A model generated the notes under the pieces. That model made no database searches and had not been told where the DNA came from. It saw only the letters and a program-made list of their open reading frames with translations. A DNA stretch of 64,000 bases, taken from the NCBI RefSeq assembly GCF_958298935.1, contig NC_084932.1, forward strand, positions 22,361,501-22,425,500, given 5' to 3'. Origin of the DNA: Phragmites australis. Lineage: Eukaryota; Streptophyta; Magnoliopsida; Poales; Poaceae. Of this stretch, positions 35,307-47,078 are shown one piece after another (position 1 is the stretch's first letter; every line of letters begins with the position of its first letter). Made by a program: the position numbers and the translations under genes.

Positions 35307-35832
35307 GTTCTCTGGCAAGCTTGTACCCGTACGTGCACACACAGTCACACACGCATGCAGCAGCGACGTAGGCAGGCACAGGTGACACCAGCAGATGCAC
35401 ATCGATCACACACACGTACTCATGTGCCCTAGCTACATCCTGCCTACACTGCACAGCGTTGTCGCGACTTGCGCGTTGGAGTTTGGATGCATCCATCCAC
35501 GGTCACACACAATAGTCACTGGTCTACATACCGAGCCAATTCTCTCTTCAGAGAGAGTGTGTGTATATACATGGGCGGACCCACCCTAGGGCAAGCACGG
35601 GCGGCCATCCCAGTCCCTTGGCCGAACTAGAGTACTCTGTCTATTGCCCTGGCTTAGTCTGTCACTTGTGTTGCCCAATTTAGACATCTAGTCTTTTGCT
35701 TCACGAGCGATCTATACTGTAGCTTGCTCTTGAGGTGAGACTCAATTTGATTGCCGACTCCCAAGCGATCTGAGTACAGCTGCAGCGTGCTCCTGAGACC
35801 TAGCAGGATAACAGCCAGTAGGTGGCAGCAGT

Positions 35833-37276
35833 TGAAGGGATCGATGATGTCTAGGAGAAAGTGAATTATGATGCTTAAAACTAATAGGCTCTAAAAATTT
35901 CTATCTAAATGTGTTTTAGATTTATCTAGTATGTCTACTCTACTGCTCAAAATGATTGCAACTTACTTAGCAAAGTAAATTGCAAATAAGTAAATACGGA
36001 AACGTAAATAAAGTAGAGAGAGTAAACTCGGCATAAAAGATTTTTATAATATGATATTGATGGCACACAAACTACCCCTAATCTACGTTAGAGTTTCACC
36101 AAGAATATACTCTCAGACAGCACCCGGTCACGAACCACCAAGGTAAGATCTCGCCATAAGCCTATCTTTCGATCACTTGTCGTTGTCTTTACTTCGAAGC
36201 TTAAACCACCAAGACAAGGATTTTTGCGTCCCTATACAAGAATCTTGCTACCACTCTACACCAAGTCGAAGGGTCAACAATCTTGAGCCACCAAGTCCCA
36301 AAGTGCCAGCGAGTCATCAAACTTTAAAGTGCCAGCGTACCACTTAGTACAATCTAGGATCACTTATTGATCCACTCTCTAGGCAGCAACACCTAGCAAT
36401 AACTCTCTCTAGACCTATTAGCACTAATCATCCTCTAATCTTGTGCTTAATTATCTTAGATAATCACTTTAAGCACTTTGGTGGTGTGATGTCTTCTCAA
36501 GTGGTTCTATGGACTCCAGCACCTCCAAATGATCGAGCGGGGGTATTTATAGTCTCAACCCCGTGAACTAGCAATTGCTCCAATAACTCAAATTTTTTGT
36601 AAATGCCAGATGATCCGGTGTAAACAGATTATACTCACCAGACCATTCGGTGTGTACATCATCCACGAACTAGCTGGAAACCCACTCAGACTCATTGTGA
36701 ATGCCAGAAGGTCCGATATGATGTCCTCATATGAACGCCAAAACATCCGACATGCATACGATGCCAACCGAGCCATTTGCAACCTCTCTGTAAAAAATGG
36801 TCCAACGTGTTCATTTTGTAATTGTCGGGATATCCAACGTGTATTAGACTTCACTGCAATTTTTTTATGAAAGTCGGAGTGTTTTCTTTGTGAACGCCAG
36901 AGCATTTTTGTGAACCTCGAAGTATATTCTTTGTGAACGTTGGAATATTCGGCGTGCATATTTTCAACCGACTAGCGATTCGTATTTCGAGCATAACTTT
37001 CCGACCTGAACTCCGATTTTAATGATTTTGGACTCTATAGAAAGTTGTGAAGTGCTCTATATGATTGTAGATAAATCCATCTGATTTGATCACATAAAAA
37101 TTCATGGAACAAGTCTAATTCATTTCTCTCTTTGTTCCGACTTCAATGACTTCTCTTTTGTTGCATCTATGAGACCTACTAAAGTATATACTTAATAAAC
37201 ATGTTAGTCTTATTAACTATGTTGTTATTAATCACCAAAATCATATGTATTCCCTAAGAGGGCCATGTTTGCTACA
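35833..37276. mobile_element. Candidate solo LTR, ACCGGA-motif family, copy 2
   Basis: It starts TGAAGGGATCGATGATG and ends GCCATGTTTGCTACA. The flanking pentamers are GCAGT and GCAGC. It is alignable end to end with 21955-23649, but its CCGGA/TCCGGTG motifs are more decayed and it is 250 bp shorter. No internal domain is present. Confidence 0.65.
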
Positions 37277-38038
37277 GCAGCGATGTGGCACGGCATGACG
37301 GTGCCCATTCGTGGTTTGCTAGTGGCCAATCTGCCTGACACACTGATAGCCTGATCCCTGATTGGTCGAGCCTGTCTGGTGTTCAGGGTCTGTGACCCTA
37401 AGGCAGTGAGGGTGTGACTCTTGTGAGGCCTTGATCCCGTCCACCCAAGCCCCAACCATGTGATGCTAGCGTGAAGCTGAGCCACCGATTGCCTGTCATC
37501 GATGGAGAGGAGCTCAAACACTATGCCACCCGATGTCGCCGGATCCCCCGCACCCAATGTCCTATCCTCCCCCACCGATGCCAAAATGGTAAGTTCCCAT
37601 AAATCACAATGGACATAGTGCAATACTAATTTTATAATCTAGAGTTCTAAATATCTAGTCATATGTGATGAGCATTGATGGATGAGTATTATATTGATGT
37701 GTTGTTCTGTAACTGTGTATGTTTGATTCCTTATGTTATCTTATTTGTTGTAGGCATTATTTGTTACTAACATATGAATTCATGTATTTTTGTTCTTGTA
37801 AGACACATGTTAGATTCTTTGAAGTTTTGGGGACATCTAATGAGTGGTTCAAGCATTGCGAGTCCACATTTATTTAATGTATTTATGTCGTGTTCTATAT
37901 TTTTACTACTTTTTACGTAGATCCTGTGAAATTGAATATGATTTGAACAATTACTTGTATTGAACGACAGGTGCATCGTGCCCTTTTAATTTCTAAAGTG
38001 AAAGTTCACTCCTGCTACCTAAAATTCCCGAGTCCGCC
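37277..38038. other. Spacer without a supported gene
   Basis: A 131-codon minus-strand ORF (37623-37228) partly overlaps the LTR end and has no recognised domain. Confidence 0.35.
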
Positions 38039-38048
38039 ATTATATTTA

Positions 38049-38109
<61 letters not shown>

Positions 38110-38143
38110 ATGTATATATATATGTGTGTGCGCGCGCGCGTGT
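38049..38143. repeat. (TA)n microsatellite with TATG and GTGC tails
   Basis: About 49 bp of pure TA is followed by TATG repeats and a TGTGTGCGCGCGCGCG run. Confidence 0.95.
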
Positions 38144-38649
38144 AAGAGAAAAAAGCATGCATGACACACATACCTAGGGTTTTACTCGTGTACAATGTAA
38201 TGGACACACACACACATATTGAGCTCTCACTTCAATCATCTCAATGAAGTGCTTTCACGAATGAAGTAATCTTTAAAAATATAGCAACCTTAGGTTTTTT
38301 AACTTAAAAATCATGAATAATTAGCCTATACATTTGGCTATATATATATATATAATCTACGCCTAGACGCATATAGAGCTGTCGATGCGCCGAGGCACCC
38401 GATTGAGCCCCGGTCTACGCACCTCCTTCATCTGACTGGCACAGCTTCCACCTGTGTGTGTACATATTCAACCCACCCACTAGAGAAAGCACGCATCCAT
38501 GCAGGAAACCTTTTATTGATTTCAATCGTTAAAATATAATATCTCTAGAAACATAGATCTGATTTTTGATTCGTTTGAAGCATATTATTGAAAAAATGTG
38601 CTTAAGAAAATGAGATCCATGAAGACTATACTTTGAAGAAGTTTTAGGA

Positions 38650-39440
38650 TTGTTCATATAGTTATAACATGTTGAACAATATAGTTAGAACATTGTCGAT
38701 TGCAACATGATCACAACATTATCGAGTGAGTACCAACTAGAACATAGTAAACACTCTAGTTACAATATGGTAGATAATCTAGTTATGATATGCATTATCG
38801 AGTGTGGACTAGTTACACCATGATAAACACTCTAGTTATAACATGCTAAATAATATAGTTATAACATTGCGATTGTGACATTATCGTAATATTATCGAGT
38901 GAGTACTAATAACAACATGGTATACGCTCAAGTTATAACATAGTAAACACTCTAGTTACAACATTGTTCAGCATGATAGACACTCTTTGCGACATTGTCG
39001 AGTGAATACTAATTACAACATGAGAGACACTCTAGTTGCAACGTGATGAATACTCTAGTTATAACATGATAGACAATCTAGTTATAACATGCATTGTTAA
39101 GTGTGAACTAGTTATAACATTGTAGACACTGTAGTGTTACAATATACTAAACAATATAGTTACAACATTATCAATTGCAATATGGTCGTAACATTATCGA
39201 GTGAGTACTAATTACAATATGGTAGACATTTTAGTTACAACATGGTAGACAATCTACTTACAACATGCATTATCGAGTGTGGACTAGTTAAAACATATTG
39301 AATAATATAGTTACAATATTACCAATTCCAACATGGTCATAATTAGTTACAACTAGTCAGCTTGGACATGTAAGTTACAATTTTACTATGTATATAGTTA
39401 TAACCGCTCTATGTCTATAGTTGCAACGGGTAGTTGCAAT
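38650..39440. repeat. Degenerate minisatellite, AGTTATAACATG-type
   Basis: Dozens of variants of CTCTAGTTACAACATGGTAG are arranged in irregular higher-order units. Phrases like CATTATCGAGTGAGTAC recur near 38711, 38887 and 39192. GCATTATCGAGTGTGGACTA recurs near 38789 and 39264. Spacing is about 175 bp in places. Confidence 0.75.
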
Positions 39441-40786
39441 CATGATGGATCTAGTTTTGTTAAGCTTATTTTTTGAAGTAAAATGCTTCAATGGTGTGTC
39501 AATCAAAGTTATGGTTTAAAATAAAAATTATTTTAAAAATTAGAATAAGAGAAGAGGTGAGATGGTAGAGTTCTTTTGACCAGCCTTTGATCATATATGT
39601 GGTTAAGTGGCTCGCTTAGATGGTTGGGCAGGAGGAGCACGGAAAGAAAAGTGGCTCTAGCTGAATTAGCTAGGCGCACCAATAATTAGATTTGAATCTT
39701 ATGTGTGTGTATATATATATATATAATTTATTTCATCAAAAATCAATTTATCAAAAAATCTATAAACCAGCAAAAAGTTTAACGTTTATTTTAACTTATT
39801 GGCTTATAAACAGAAACAAACGCCAACCAACAAAGCAAGACATTGAGCCAACGGTCGTCGTGGACACAGCCCCAACCGGTGAAACGTACGACCTGCCTGC
39901 ACGTACAGTGTACATGCAAAGACGCAAGCTCGTGACATGGATGTCTGCATGCTTCTCACTACGTACACAGCATGTGACAGAGGAAACATTGCACAAGAAC
40001 CTAGGTGACAACATCTATCTGGAGAGAGAAGAAGAAAAGAAAAAACAAGAAGGACAAAGTCAAATCGTCTAAATAGATTTTGATAGGATTTGAGATGGCA
40101 GTTTTACAGGTTGGAAAACAAGAGCAAAGTCGCATAAGTTAAAACTCAGCCTCACTCGACATCGATGAAAGTCATGAAACCGCGCAAGAATTTGAATCTT
40201 TTCCAGCAGTACTACCATGTCTCTCGACTGTATGCTGACATTGCATGCCCTGGTGCTGACATGGTTGGTACTCCTACGACTGCTGCCACCACAGCACAAG
40301 CACTGACCGACCACCGGGTGACTGGGAATCCCAAGGAAAGGAAAGGGATCGATCGATGCATGAGATGTTGGATGAATTATTGCCGTCCTTCGCGTTGGAT
40401 GACATCGCAAAGCATATGGAGTGCAGCAGCAAATCAGTGTGTATGCATGTATTGGGCCATTGGGGCATTGCATTGCATTGTTTAATTCTTTCTGACTTGT
40501 GCCGACATGAGTACGTTTGACAGGGATTGTACGATGCATGCGCCGGTGGAACGGGGGATACGTCAGCTGGTGGTGAAATGCCAGGGAGAGGAGGAACTGT
40601 TGGCAAAAGTGGTGCATTGCGCTTGTGCAATAAACCGCCACAAGATTGCTATTTTTACTGGTGGGTTATCGTGAGGGGTAAATGGAATTGCAAAGAAATT
40701 CCTACTTTTATTGTTGGGCAAGGAAACCACCAAGAATAGCTATTGTTTGTGGTTTTTTTGGCAAATAGAGCTGGAATTATATTAAA
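39441..40786. other. Spacer without a supported gene
   Basis: ORFs at 39692-40072 (plus) and 40641-40069 (minus) overlap each other and show no domain. A (TA)n run lies near 39710-39724. Confidence 0.35.
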
Positions 40787-40797
40787 CTAGTTTTCTG

Positions 40798-40815
40798 CCC
40801 GTGCGTTGCAACGGG
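40798..40815 (-). terminator. Helitron 3' terminal hairpin
   Basis: On the minus strand CCCGTTGCAACGCACGGG folds with a CCCGT/ACGGG stem, seven bases before the CTAG end. In Helitrons this acts as the transposition stop signal, not a transcription terminator. Confidence 0.85.
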
Positions 40816-41341
40816 AGAAATAGTAAAAGGAAGAAGAAAGCACAAGATGAGGACTCAAGGCTCCGGATCCTGACTTTTACTCCACCAAAATTCATTTCTC
40901 TGAAAAAGCAAATACACTAATAATACGATGATGTGGTGAATAAAAAAAGAGAAAAATTCAGAAAAATACTACATTAAGGTAAAACAGCATCCGATATAAC
41001 GTTTAACAAATGGTACAATAGTCATAATAAGCAAAATAAACGGTAAATAGTACAATAGTCATAAGCAAAAATAATAGTACAACTTATATCTCATTCCGAA
41101 ACAATACACTATCTAATACGTTTAACAAATTCTCGTACAACTTCAGGGATGTTGTCTTTAGATTCATTCCCATTGTATTTTAGCAGGTCAACCAGAAACT
41201 TCTTTCTTAGTTCGTGCACATCCTGTAAACGCATTATATTTCATTGTAATTGTCAGAAGAAGTGCATAAACAGATGGATAGAATAAAAAAAAATCATGAT
41301 TATGTAGAGTATAAACGACAAATATGCCACAAATACCTCGC

Positions 41342-41941
41342 TTATGCTGTAAGGACCTCTCTGTAGACGATGTTCATCGTGTACGTACCATTTTGCTTTA
41401 AGAACTTCTTTTTTTTGTCATCAGACTGGACAGCGAGGACCCTGATGTTCACTCTGGCGGTGGCTCTAGATAGCGCGACGTATAACTGACCGTGAGAGAA
41501 CACTGGCTCGGGTAGGTAAATACCGACGTTTGGGATGGTCTGTCCCTGTGCCTTGTTGATCGTCATGGCGAAGCTGAGCCTGACAGGAAACTGCTTCCTC
41601 TTGAACTGGAAAGGGAACATCTCATCATCAGAAGGACACAGGGGGATCCGAGGTAGAAAAACCCTCTTTCCAACATGCTGCCCCAGCACAATCTCTGCAT
41701 CGATGGTATTTCTCTGGAACCCCCGGACCACCAGCCTAGTCCCATTACAAAGTCCATTCGCGGGGTCAATATTCCTGAGTAATATGATAGGGCAGTTCAT
41801 CTTGAGCTTCAGAACGTGTGGAGGCAGCCCGTTAGGTGTCAGCGAGTTAAGAAACTCAGGGGGGTAGTAGTTATGGGGATCGTCTTCTGCACGATCAAAG
41901 CTATGGTACACCACCTCCTCCCCTCGGAAGCGATCGATCAA
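41342..41941 (-). pseudogene. PIF1-like helicase C-terminus (Helitron RepHel fragment)
   Basis: The frame gives 199 residues to a natural stop. Residues 1-70 contain VYHSFDRAEDD, then YYPPEFLNSL, GLPPHVLKLK and NCPIILLRNIDPANGLCNGT. The helicase motifs FAMTINKAQGQT (about residue 125) and GQLYVALSRAT (about 152) follow, and then NIRVLAV. This is the C-terminal part of the PIF1-family helicase domain of plant Helitron RepHel proteins. The ATP-binding N-terminal half and the Rep endonuclease are absent upstream, so the protein is truncated. The frame itself is intact, suggesting fairly recent origin. It lies about 550 bp from the element's 3' end, as usual for RepHel. Confidence 0.9.
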
Positions 41942-41961
41942 TCTCTACTACAAAACCTACC

Positions 41962-42996
41962 AGCGGTGGATCCATTTGTACGTGTTCAATCTCTACTACA
42001 AAACCTACCACATTATCCAACCTAAGCAAAAAAAAGATGAAACAGAAAGTATGCATTTGTACGTGCGGAACTTCAACTATTTGCACGTGCGGAACTTCAA
42101 CTACAACAAATTCCAACTTTGCAAAAAAATTGTTATTGTCACACTAATTTACTTCGCATACCTCCAAATAATAAAATAGGCCCATTCTGCATTAATTCCA
42201 TATGATAACGAAGAAAGAACTCTATTACCTGATAATGCAAAGATACAATGCCGACAAGTTGCACCTCAGCAGTCCTGCACCTTCTGGCTGATCATCCAGC
42301 GCAAAGCTTAACACAATGGCAGGCCACAATTCAGTGCTAGATCTGTTGGTCTGAAAAAAAACATGGGGTCAAAACGTCAGGCCGGAGCCCAGCTTCATGC
42401 AATCAGCAAAAGCCCTATGCCCAGCCTGAAACCCGACGCGCCCGTAAAAGAACAGCAAAAAATTGAATGGCTAAACTGTAGTGAGTGCAAGTTCGTGCTA
42501 AAAGTAAATAAGATCTAATGAAATACCAAGAGCATGATTCGACAACAACTGTCATTGTATACCAAGTACTTGCATTTTAATTAAATACCAACTCTGGAAG
42601 GGAGAAATTGTAAGCAAACCAAGTACTTGCATTAGTATATGACTGAGGGTAGCAGAACTGCTTAAGTTTTAGTTACATACTATACTATAATCTTAAGTCT
42701 TACAATCCAATAACATCGAACCAAGTCATTCAGTTCAAACAAAACAAGTTCTCAGAAATTCTGACATCGTGTTTTTTTTTTTGGCTGATATACTACTCAA
42801 TTCTAATATACTGAGAATTTCTGAAAATTTTAATTGAGCTTAACCATGAGCTCTCCACATTAAACTGCTACCAAATTGCCCCATCTAATAAGTGATATCC
42901 ATGTTTATCAGCGGTGGATCCATTTGTACGTGTTCAATCTCTACTACAAAACCTACCACATTATCCAACCTAAGCAAAAAAAAGATGAAACAGAAA
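41962..42996. repeat. Dispersed direct duplication in Helitron (about 88 bp, two copies)
   Basis: CAGCGGTGGATCCATTTGTA to GATGAAACAGAAAG occurs at 41962-42049 and again at 42909-42996, nearly identical. Confidence 0.9.
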
Positions 42997-43113
42997 GATG
43001 AAACATAAAGTTCAGGTACTGTCATTGTATACCAAGCACTTGCATTTTAATTAAATACCAACTCTGGAAGGGAGAAATTGTAAGCAAACCAAGTACTTGC
43101 ATTAGTATATGAC
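42548..43113. repeat. Dispersed direct duplication in Helitron (about 96 bp, two copies)
   Basis: ACTGTCATTGTATACCAAG to GCATTAGTATATGAC occurs at 42548-42643 and 43018-43113. The offset is 470 bp, with one substitution noticed. Confidence 0.9.
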
Positions 43114-43552
43114 ATTCATAAAACAACCGTACACTCATATACAATGAACCACATAGACAACCAAATCCAGAGAGCGATCTATCGCAAGCAAATGCAACCT
43201 CTACTACATCAGCGAATCTGGTATTGCAGCCAAGCTAGGGCCGGGTGAACACATTCACAAATAAGTGATGGAATGAATCAATGAAGATGTAAAGCGTCGT
43301 CGTTCCGCTGCAATACCCGCAATGTGGTTCAGAGCATGAGTTTGGCAGACCCGCAGGATCAAAGCCATCCATCAAAGAATTGAACAAGAGGCACCAGTAT
43401 ATGACATTCATAAAACAACCGTACACTCATATACAATGAACCACATAGACAACCAAATCCAGAGAGCGATCTATCGCAAGCAAATGCAACCTCTACTACA
43501 TCAGCGAATCTGGTATTGCAGCCAAGCTAGGGCCGGGTGAACACATTCACAA
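43104..43552. repeat. 157-bp exact direct duplication in Helitron
   Basis: AGTATATGACATTCATAAAA to GTGAACACATTCACAA occurs at 43104-43260 and 43396-43552 with no difference seen. The 135 bp between them may be a captured fragment; the minus strand there is open, but I do not recognise it. Confidence 0.92.
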
Positions 43553-43742
43553 CAAGCATCAGTTCGACAAGAGGCACCAAGGCCAAATTCCAGGACATAC
43601 CAGTTTGAAGGGATCTTCTTGTACAGCTCGTACAGCGCCTCCACCTTGTTACAGAGTCGATCAACTGAGCATGATCAAGAAGGGTGAAAGGAACAGAGAA
43701 TGAAATTCAATCACCAAGTACTTGCATTTTAATTAAATTCAA

Positions 43743-44720
43743 TCATGATCTGTTAGGGAGAAAGGAACATAGACTACCTCGCAAGGGGGCCGGAGGATGT
43801 GTACTCGCCGTCTCCACCGTGGTGTTGCCCTCGATGACGAGGTACTTATAGGGAGGGTCTGGTGGCAGTGGGGTCTCCTCCATGGGACCACACGTGGGCG
43901 GGGAACCCAGTGCGGCTGTTGCGGAGAAGCCCGAAGCGGCTGTGGCGGGTGTTGCGGAGAAGCCCGGGGCGGGAATGGCGGCAGCGGTTTCTCCCGGGTA
44001 CGGGTGGGCGGGACTGGCGGCAGCGGGTTTTCCCGGGTAGGGCGGGGGGAGCGGAGAAGGCGGCGACGGCGGATTTACCCGTACAGGGCTGGGTAGAGGA
44101 GCTCGGATGGAGCGGAAAAAGCACGGGATCTGCGGCGAAGAAGGGAGCGACAGTTGCGGAGAAGCCCGGAGCGGGGGGGGGGGGGGCGAGAAGGCGGGGG
44201 GAGCGAAGAAGGCGGCTTGCGGGAGCTCCGCGGCAGCGGGTTTTCCCGGGGGGTCGGGGAGGGCAGGGGGGGGGGAGCGGAGAAGGCGGAGGGGAAAAGG
44301 CGCCGCTGTTGTGGGCAGGGGTCGCGGAGATCGGACGGAGCAGAGGGGGAAAAGGCGCGATTGTTGCGGATGGGGGGGGGGGGCGGAGAAGGCGGCGACG
44401 GAGCGGAGGTCACGCAGCTCGGACGGATCGGAGAAGGCGGCTTGCGGGAGCTCCGCGGCAGCGGGTTTTCCCGGGGGGTCGGGGAGGGCGGGGGGGGGGG
44501 GGGGGGGTGGGAGCGGAGAAGGCGGAGGGGAAAAGGCGCCGCTGTTGTGGGAGCGGAAAAGGCGGAGATCGGACGGAGCGGAGGGGGAAATGGCGCGACT
44601 GTTGCGTATGGGGGGGGGGGGGGGCGGAGAAGGCGGCGACGGAGCGGAGGTCACGAAGCTCGGACGGATCGGAAAAGAGCGGAGGAATATTCTGGCGGAC
44701 GGAACACGCCTTGCGTCTTT
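43743..44720. other. G/C-rich Helitron 5' region with poly-G tracts and 225-bp repeats
   Basis: On the plus strand G runs of about 10-18 bases occur at 44173, about 44266, 44371, 44490 and 44613. A block starting GGCGGCTTGCGGGAGCTCCG recurs at 44211 and 44436. Long ORFs (up to 303 codons, Pro/Ser-rich on minus, Gly/Arg-rich on plus) are composition artefacts. Confidence 0.7.
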
Positions 44721-44736
44721 TTTAAGTAGGAGAGAT

Positions 44737-45713
44737 TTGGATGAAATAAATCCCCATATTACATAGACATCCTGGAGAAAAAAAATTACAAAGAGAACAC
44801 AACCATGTCATTTTGTTCACCTCCGGTAACCTCCACCGTTCTTCACCTTTTCTTGCATTAGCTTAACAAAACATATCATGGAAACCAGAGTCAACCTTGT
44901 ACCAACTCTGACAAGAAAACCTAGCCCTTGAATAAACGCAATAGCCAATGCCTAAATTCACTATCAAGACACATCGAGACTTCGAATGAACATCGACACG
45001 GTACTCGTTGAAAGAGGTAAAGGATCAAATCTTGCGCACCTTCCAAGGATTTATTGGATCCAATAGCCTAGAAACAAAATCCATGGTTAACGATGACGAA
45101 GCCATCGACCTGGAACAACAACTCACACAAAAGGATGATAAAGTTATCCAATCCTAATGCAAAGAGATGGAGAAAAGGTAACCTTCCATATGCTTAGAGG
45201 TGACCTGACCCAGACCTAACCCCGGACATCCATTCCTTGCCCTGGCCTTGAACTACCTGACGGGGCAAAAATGCCCCTGTCCCGACCTCATCGGGTCCTG
45301 AGTCTCTATTAGGGCCCCGTGGGGGGATTTGTGTGGCTGCAAAAACCTCTCTCAAGGATCATTTTAACGCACACTTTCAATGCATATGAATGATGCATTA
45401 TAATTTATTTGCATAAGTCAATAAAGCTTGACCAAAGCAACAAGAATTTAGGAATTCATAGAACACGTCAACTGTTCAAGCTTCAGGCTAGCAAATAAGT
45501 AGCAATAACCAACACGATCAATAAGTAGCTGCAAGCCAACAACATTCCAGGCAAGCAAATAAATAGCAGTTTACTACTACAACAATATTATCAAAATGAG
45601 ATAGGCTGGTAGCAAATATATATTGTCCAAATAACATAGCAACTAGACATCTAGATATAGAATAATTTAGTAGCAGAAGCACGATTCTCATCCGGCCATC
45701 CAATCAGGCACCA
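44737..45713. other. Spacer without a supported gene
   Basis: Near 45200-45310 a patch around GACGGGGCAAAAATGCCCCTG looks like the interior end of a hAT-type element, which would fit the transposase remnant next to it. Otherwise nothing is seen. Confidence 0.35.
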
Positions 45714-46275
45714 TCACACATCAATCAAACACCGTAGACTCATTGTCCTCCTGAAAATGAAAAGAATTAAATATTCTATTGGCAATTTGTAAGCATCAAC
45801 ATGAATGATTACACTACCACTACCACTGAAAAGGTCATCCGCACTCTCTAATTGTATTTTGCCTAATTGTATTTCTAGACACGACCTTAAACAATGGTTG
45901 CAGTGCAGCACAAATTTTTTCCGAAAACCAACATGATCAACCATAGCTAGTGAGTATTCATGGACGCAAATCATAAGTGCGAGCGCTTTCCTAGCAACAT
46001 CTTGATCAAACATGTACTTCTCAACACTAAATTTCCCATGATCCCATCTGCGTCAGTTGACATTCTCAAAGTAGACTATTTAAGTCTTTTTCTAACCTGC
46101 CGAGATTGACATATATCTTAAGATGGTCATACAAGTGTGTGTTTCCATTTTTAGTTTCTCCTCCTAGCTTCTCATGACACCACATGCATTCAACTTCCCA
46201 TTTGCCCGCTACTTGCACTCTTTTAAATTCTTGCCACACTACATACTTAAGCTTCCTCCCTTTCACACACACTAG
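45714..46275 (-). pseudogene. hAT-superfamily transposase remnant (BED zinc finger plus core start)
   Basis: The upstream piece (46272-46066) reads KLKYVVWQEFKRVQVAGKWE, then VECMWCHEKLGGETKNG and THLYDHLK. This is a BED-type zinc finger with C-x2-C and H-x3-H spacing. After a gap of about 50 bases the next frame (46013-45714) reads RKALALMICVHEYSLAMVDHVGFRKK, the segment that follows in plant Ac-like hAT transposases. The distance between the two is too short for a full protein, and nothing further (core, dimerisation domain) is found downstream. It is therefore an internally deleted, truncated copy. In the family the BED finger binds the element ends. Confidence 0.82.
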
Positions 46276-46689
46276 CCCATCTGTATCTTCTGTACCTTGA
46301 AATTGCCGTAGGTCAGCTTAAGCTGTGTCAGCATTGGCAACTTGGAGTTGGTTGTTCTAAGGATCTTGGCCAGAGCTTGGTGTTGGGGGAGCTTGTGAGG
46401 AGCTAGTCGTCAGGGTCGCCATTTGCAAGGATCAAACAAGTGCTGAAAAAAAGGGACATACTCAAGACAGAGAACATAGATCCATCAAGCACTAACGGAT
46501 CAATCGGTAATCAGCACTAGTCATCAGTGCAATCTAGAATATATAACTGATGAAGGTTGTCATACTATCTTATGAACGGGTTATCACAAACGGTTGTTAA
46601 ACCATATCACATACGGGTTTGATCTCCGTCTCTGTAAAAGTGTCTATGATATCGAGCTTGTCACAGACAGATAACACTCCGTTTGTAAT

Positions 46690-47078
46690 ATAGCTACACA
46701 TAGATGGTTTTTTTTGTTAATGCCCGTATGTGTTTTATGACACATCACAGACGATTTTTGTTAATGTTTGTCTATGTCTTCACATCACAGACGGTTTTTC
46801 TTAATGTCTGTATGTGTCTTTTGACACATTACAAATGATTTTTCTTAATGTCTGTCTGTATCTTATGACACATCATAGACGTTTTCTATTAATGTTCGTC
46901 TGTGTCTTATCACAGATGGTTTTTGTACAAAACAGTTTGTAACTTCTGGCACACTGAGACAGTAGGTTATATTATAGATACGTCTGTTTTAGTAACTATC
47001 TCTGGGTACTTTATCAGTGATGGGTCCTAAAAAAATCATCTGTGACACTCCGTCTCCTTTTGCTATTTCTGTGGTAGT
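46690..47078. repeat. CACTA-type end with about 42-45-bp subterminal repeats
   Basis: About five copies of CACATCACAGACGGTTTTTC-like units with TGTGTCTTATGACACATCAC palindromes lie at 46690-46925. The block ends CTATTTCTGTGGTAGT (47063-47078), the reverse of ACTACCACAGAAATAG. This looks like the right end of a CACTA of another family. No left end was located. Confidence 0.55.

Larger units (their letters stand above)
40787..44735 (-). mobile_element. Helitron with truncated helicase
   Basis: Read on the minus strand, the element begins TCTCTCCTACTTAAAAA (from 44735), directly after a host A. It ends with a CCCGTTGCAACGCACGGG hairpin, seven bases, then CTAG (40787), followed by a host T. These are the hallmarks of Helitrons: TC start, 3' hairpin, CTRR end and insertion between A and T. 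The 3.95-kb interior has a helicase C-terminal remnant near the 3' end, several exact internal duplications, and a G/C-rich 5' kilobase. No Rep (HUH) domain is seen, so it is probably non-autonomous. Confidence 0.9.

Noticed and set aside
39546..39600. GTGAGATGGTAGAG, like the D-arm part of the CACTA module
   Set aside because: No B-box follows within tRNA-like spacing.
43743..44766. Long ORFs (303 codons minus, 219-287 codons plus) in the Helitron
   Set aside because: They overlap in several frames, are Pro/Ser or Gly/Arg low-complexity, and follow from G-rich repeats.
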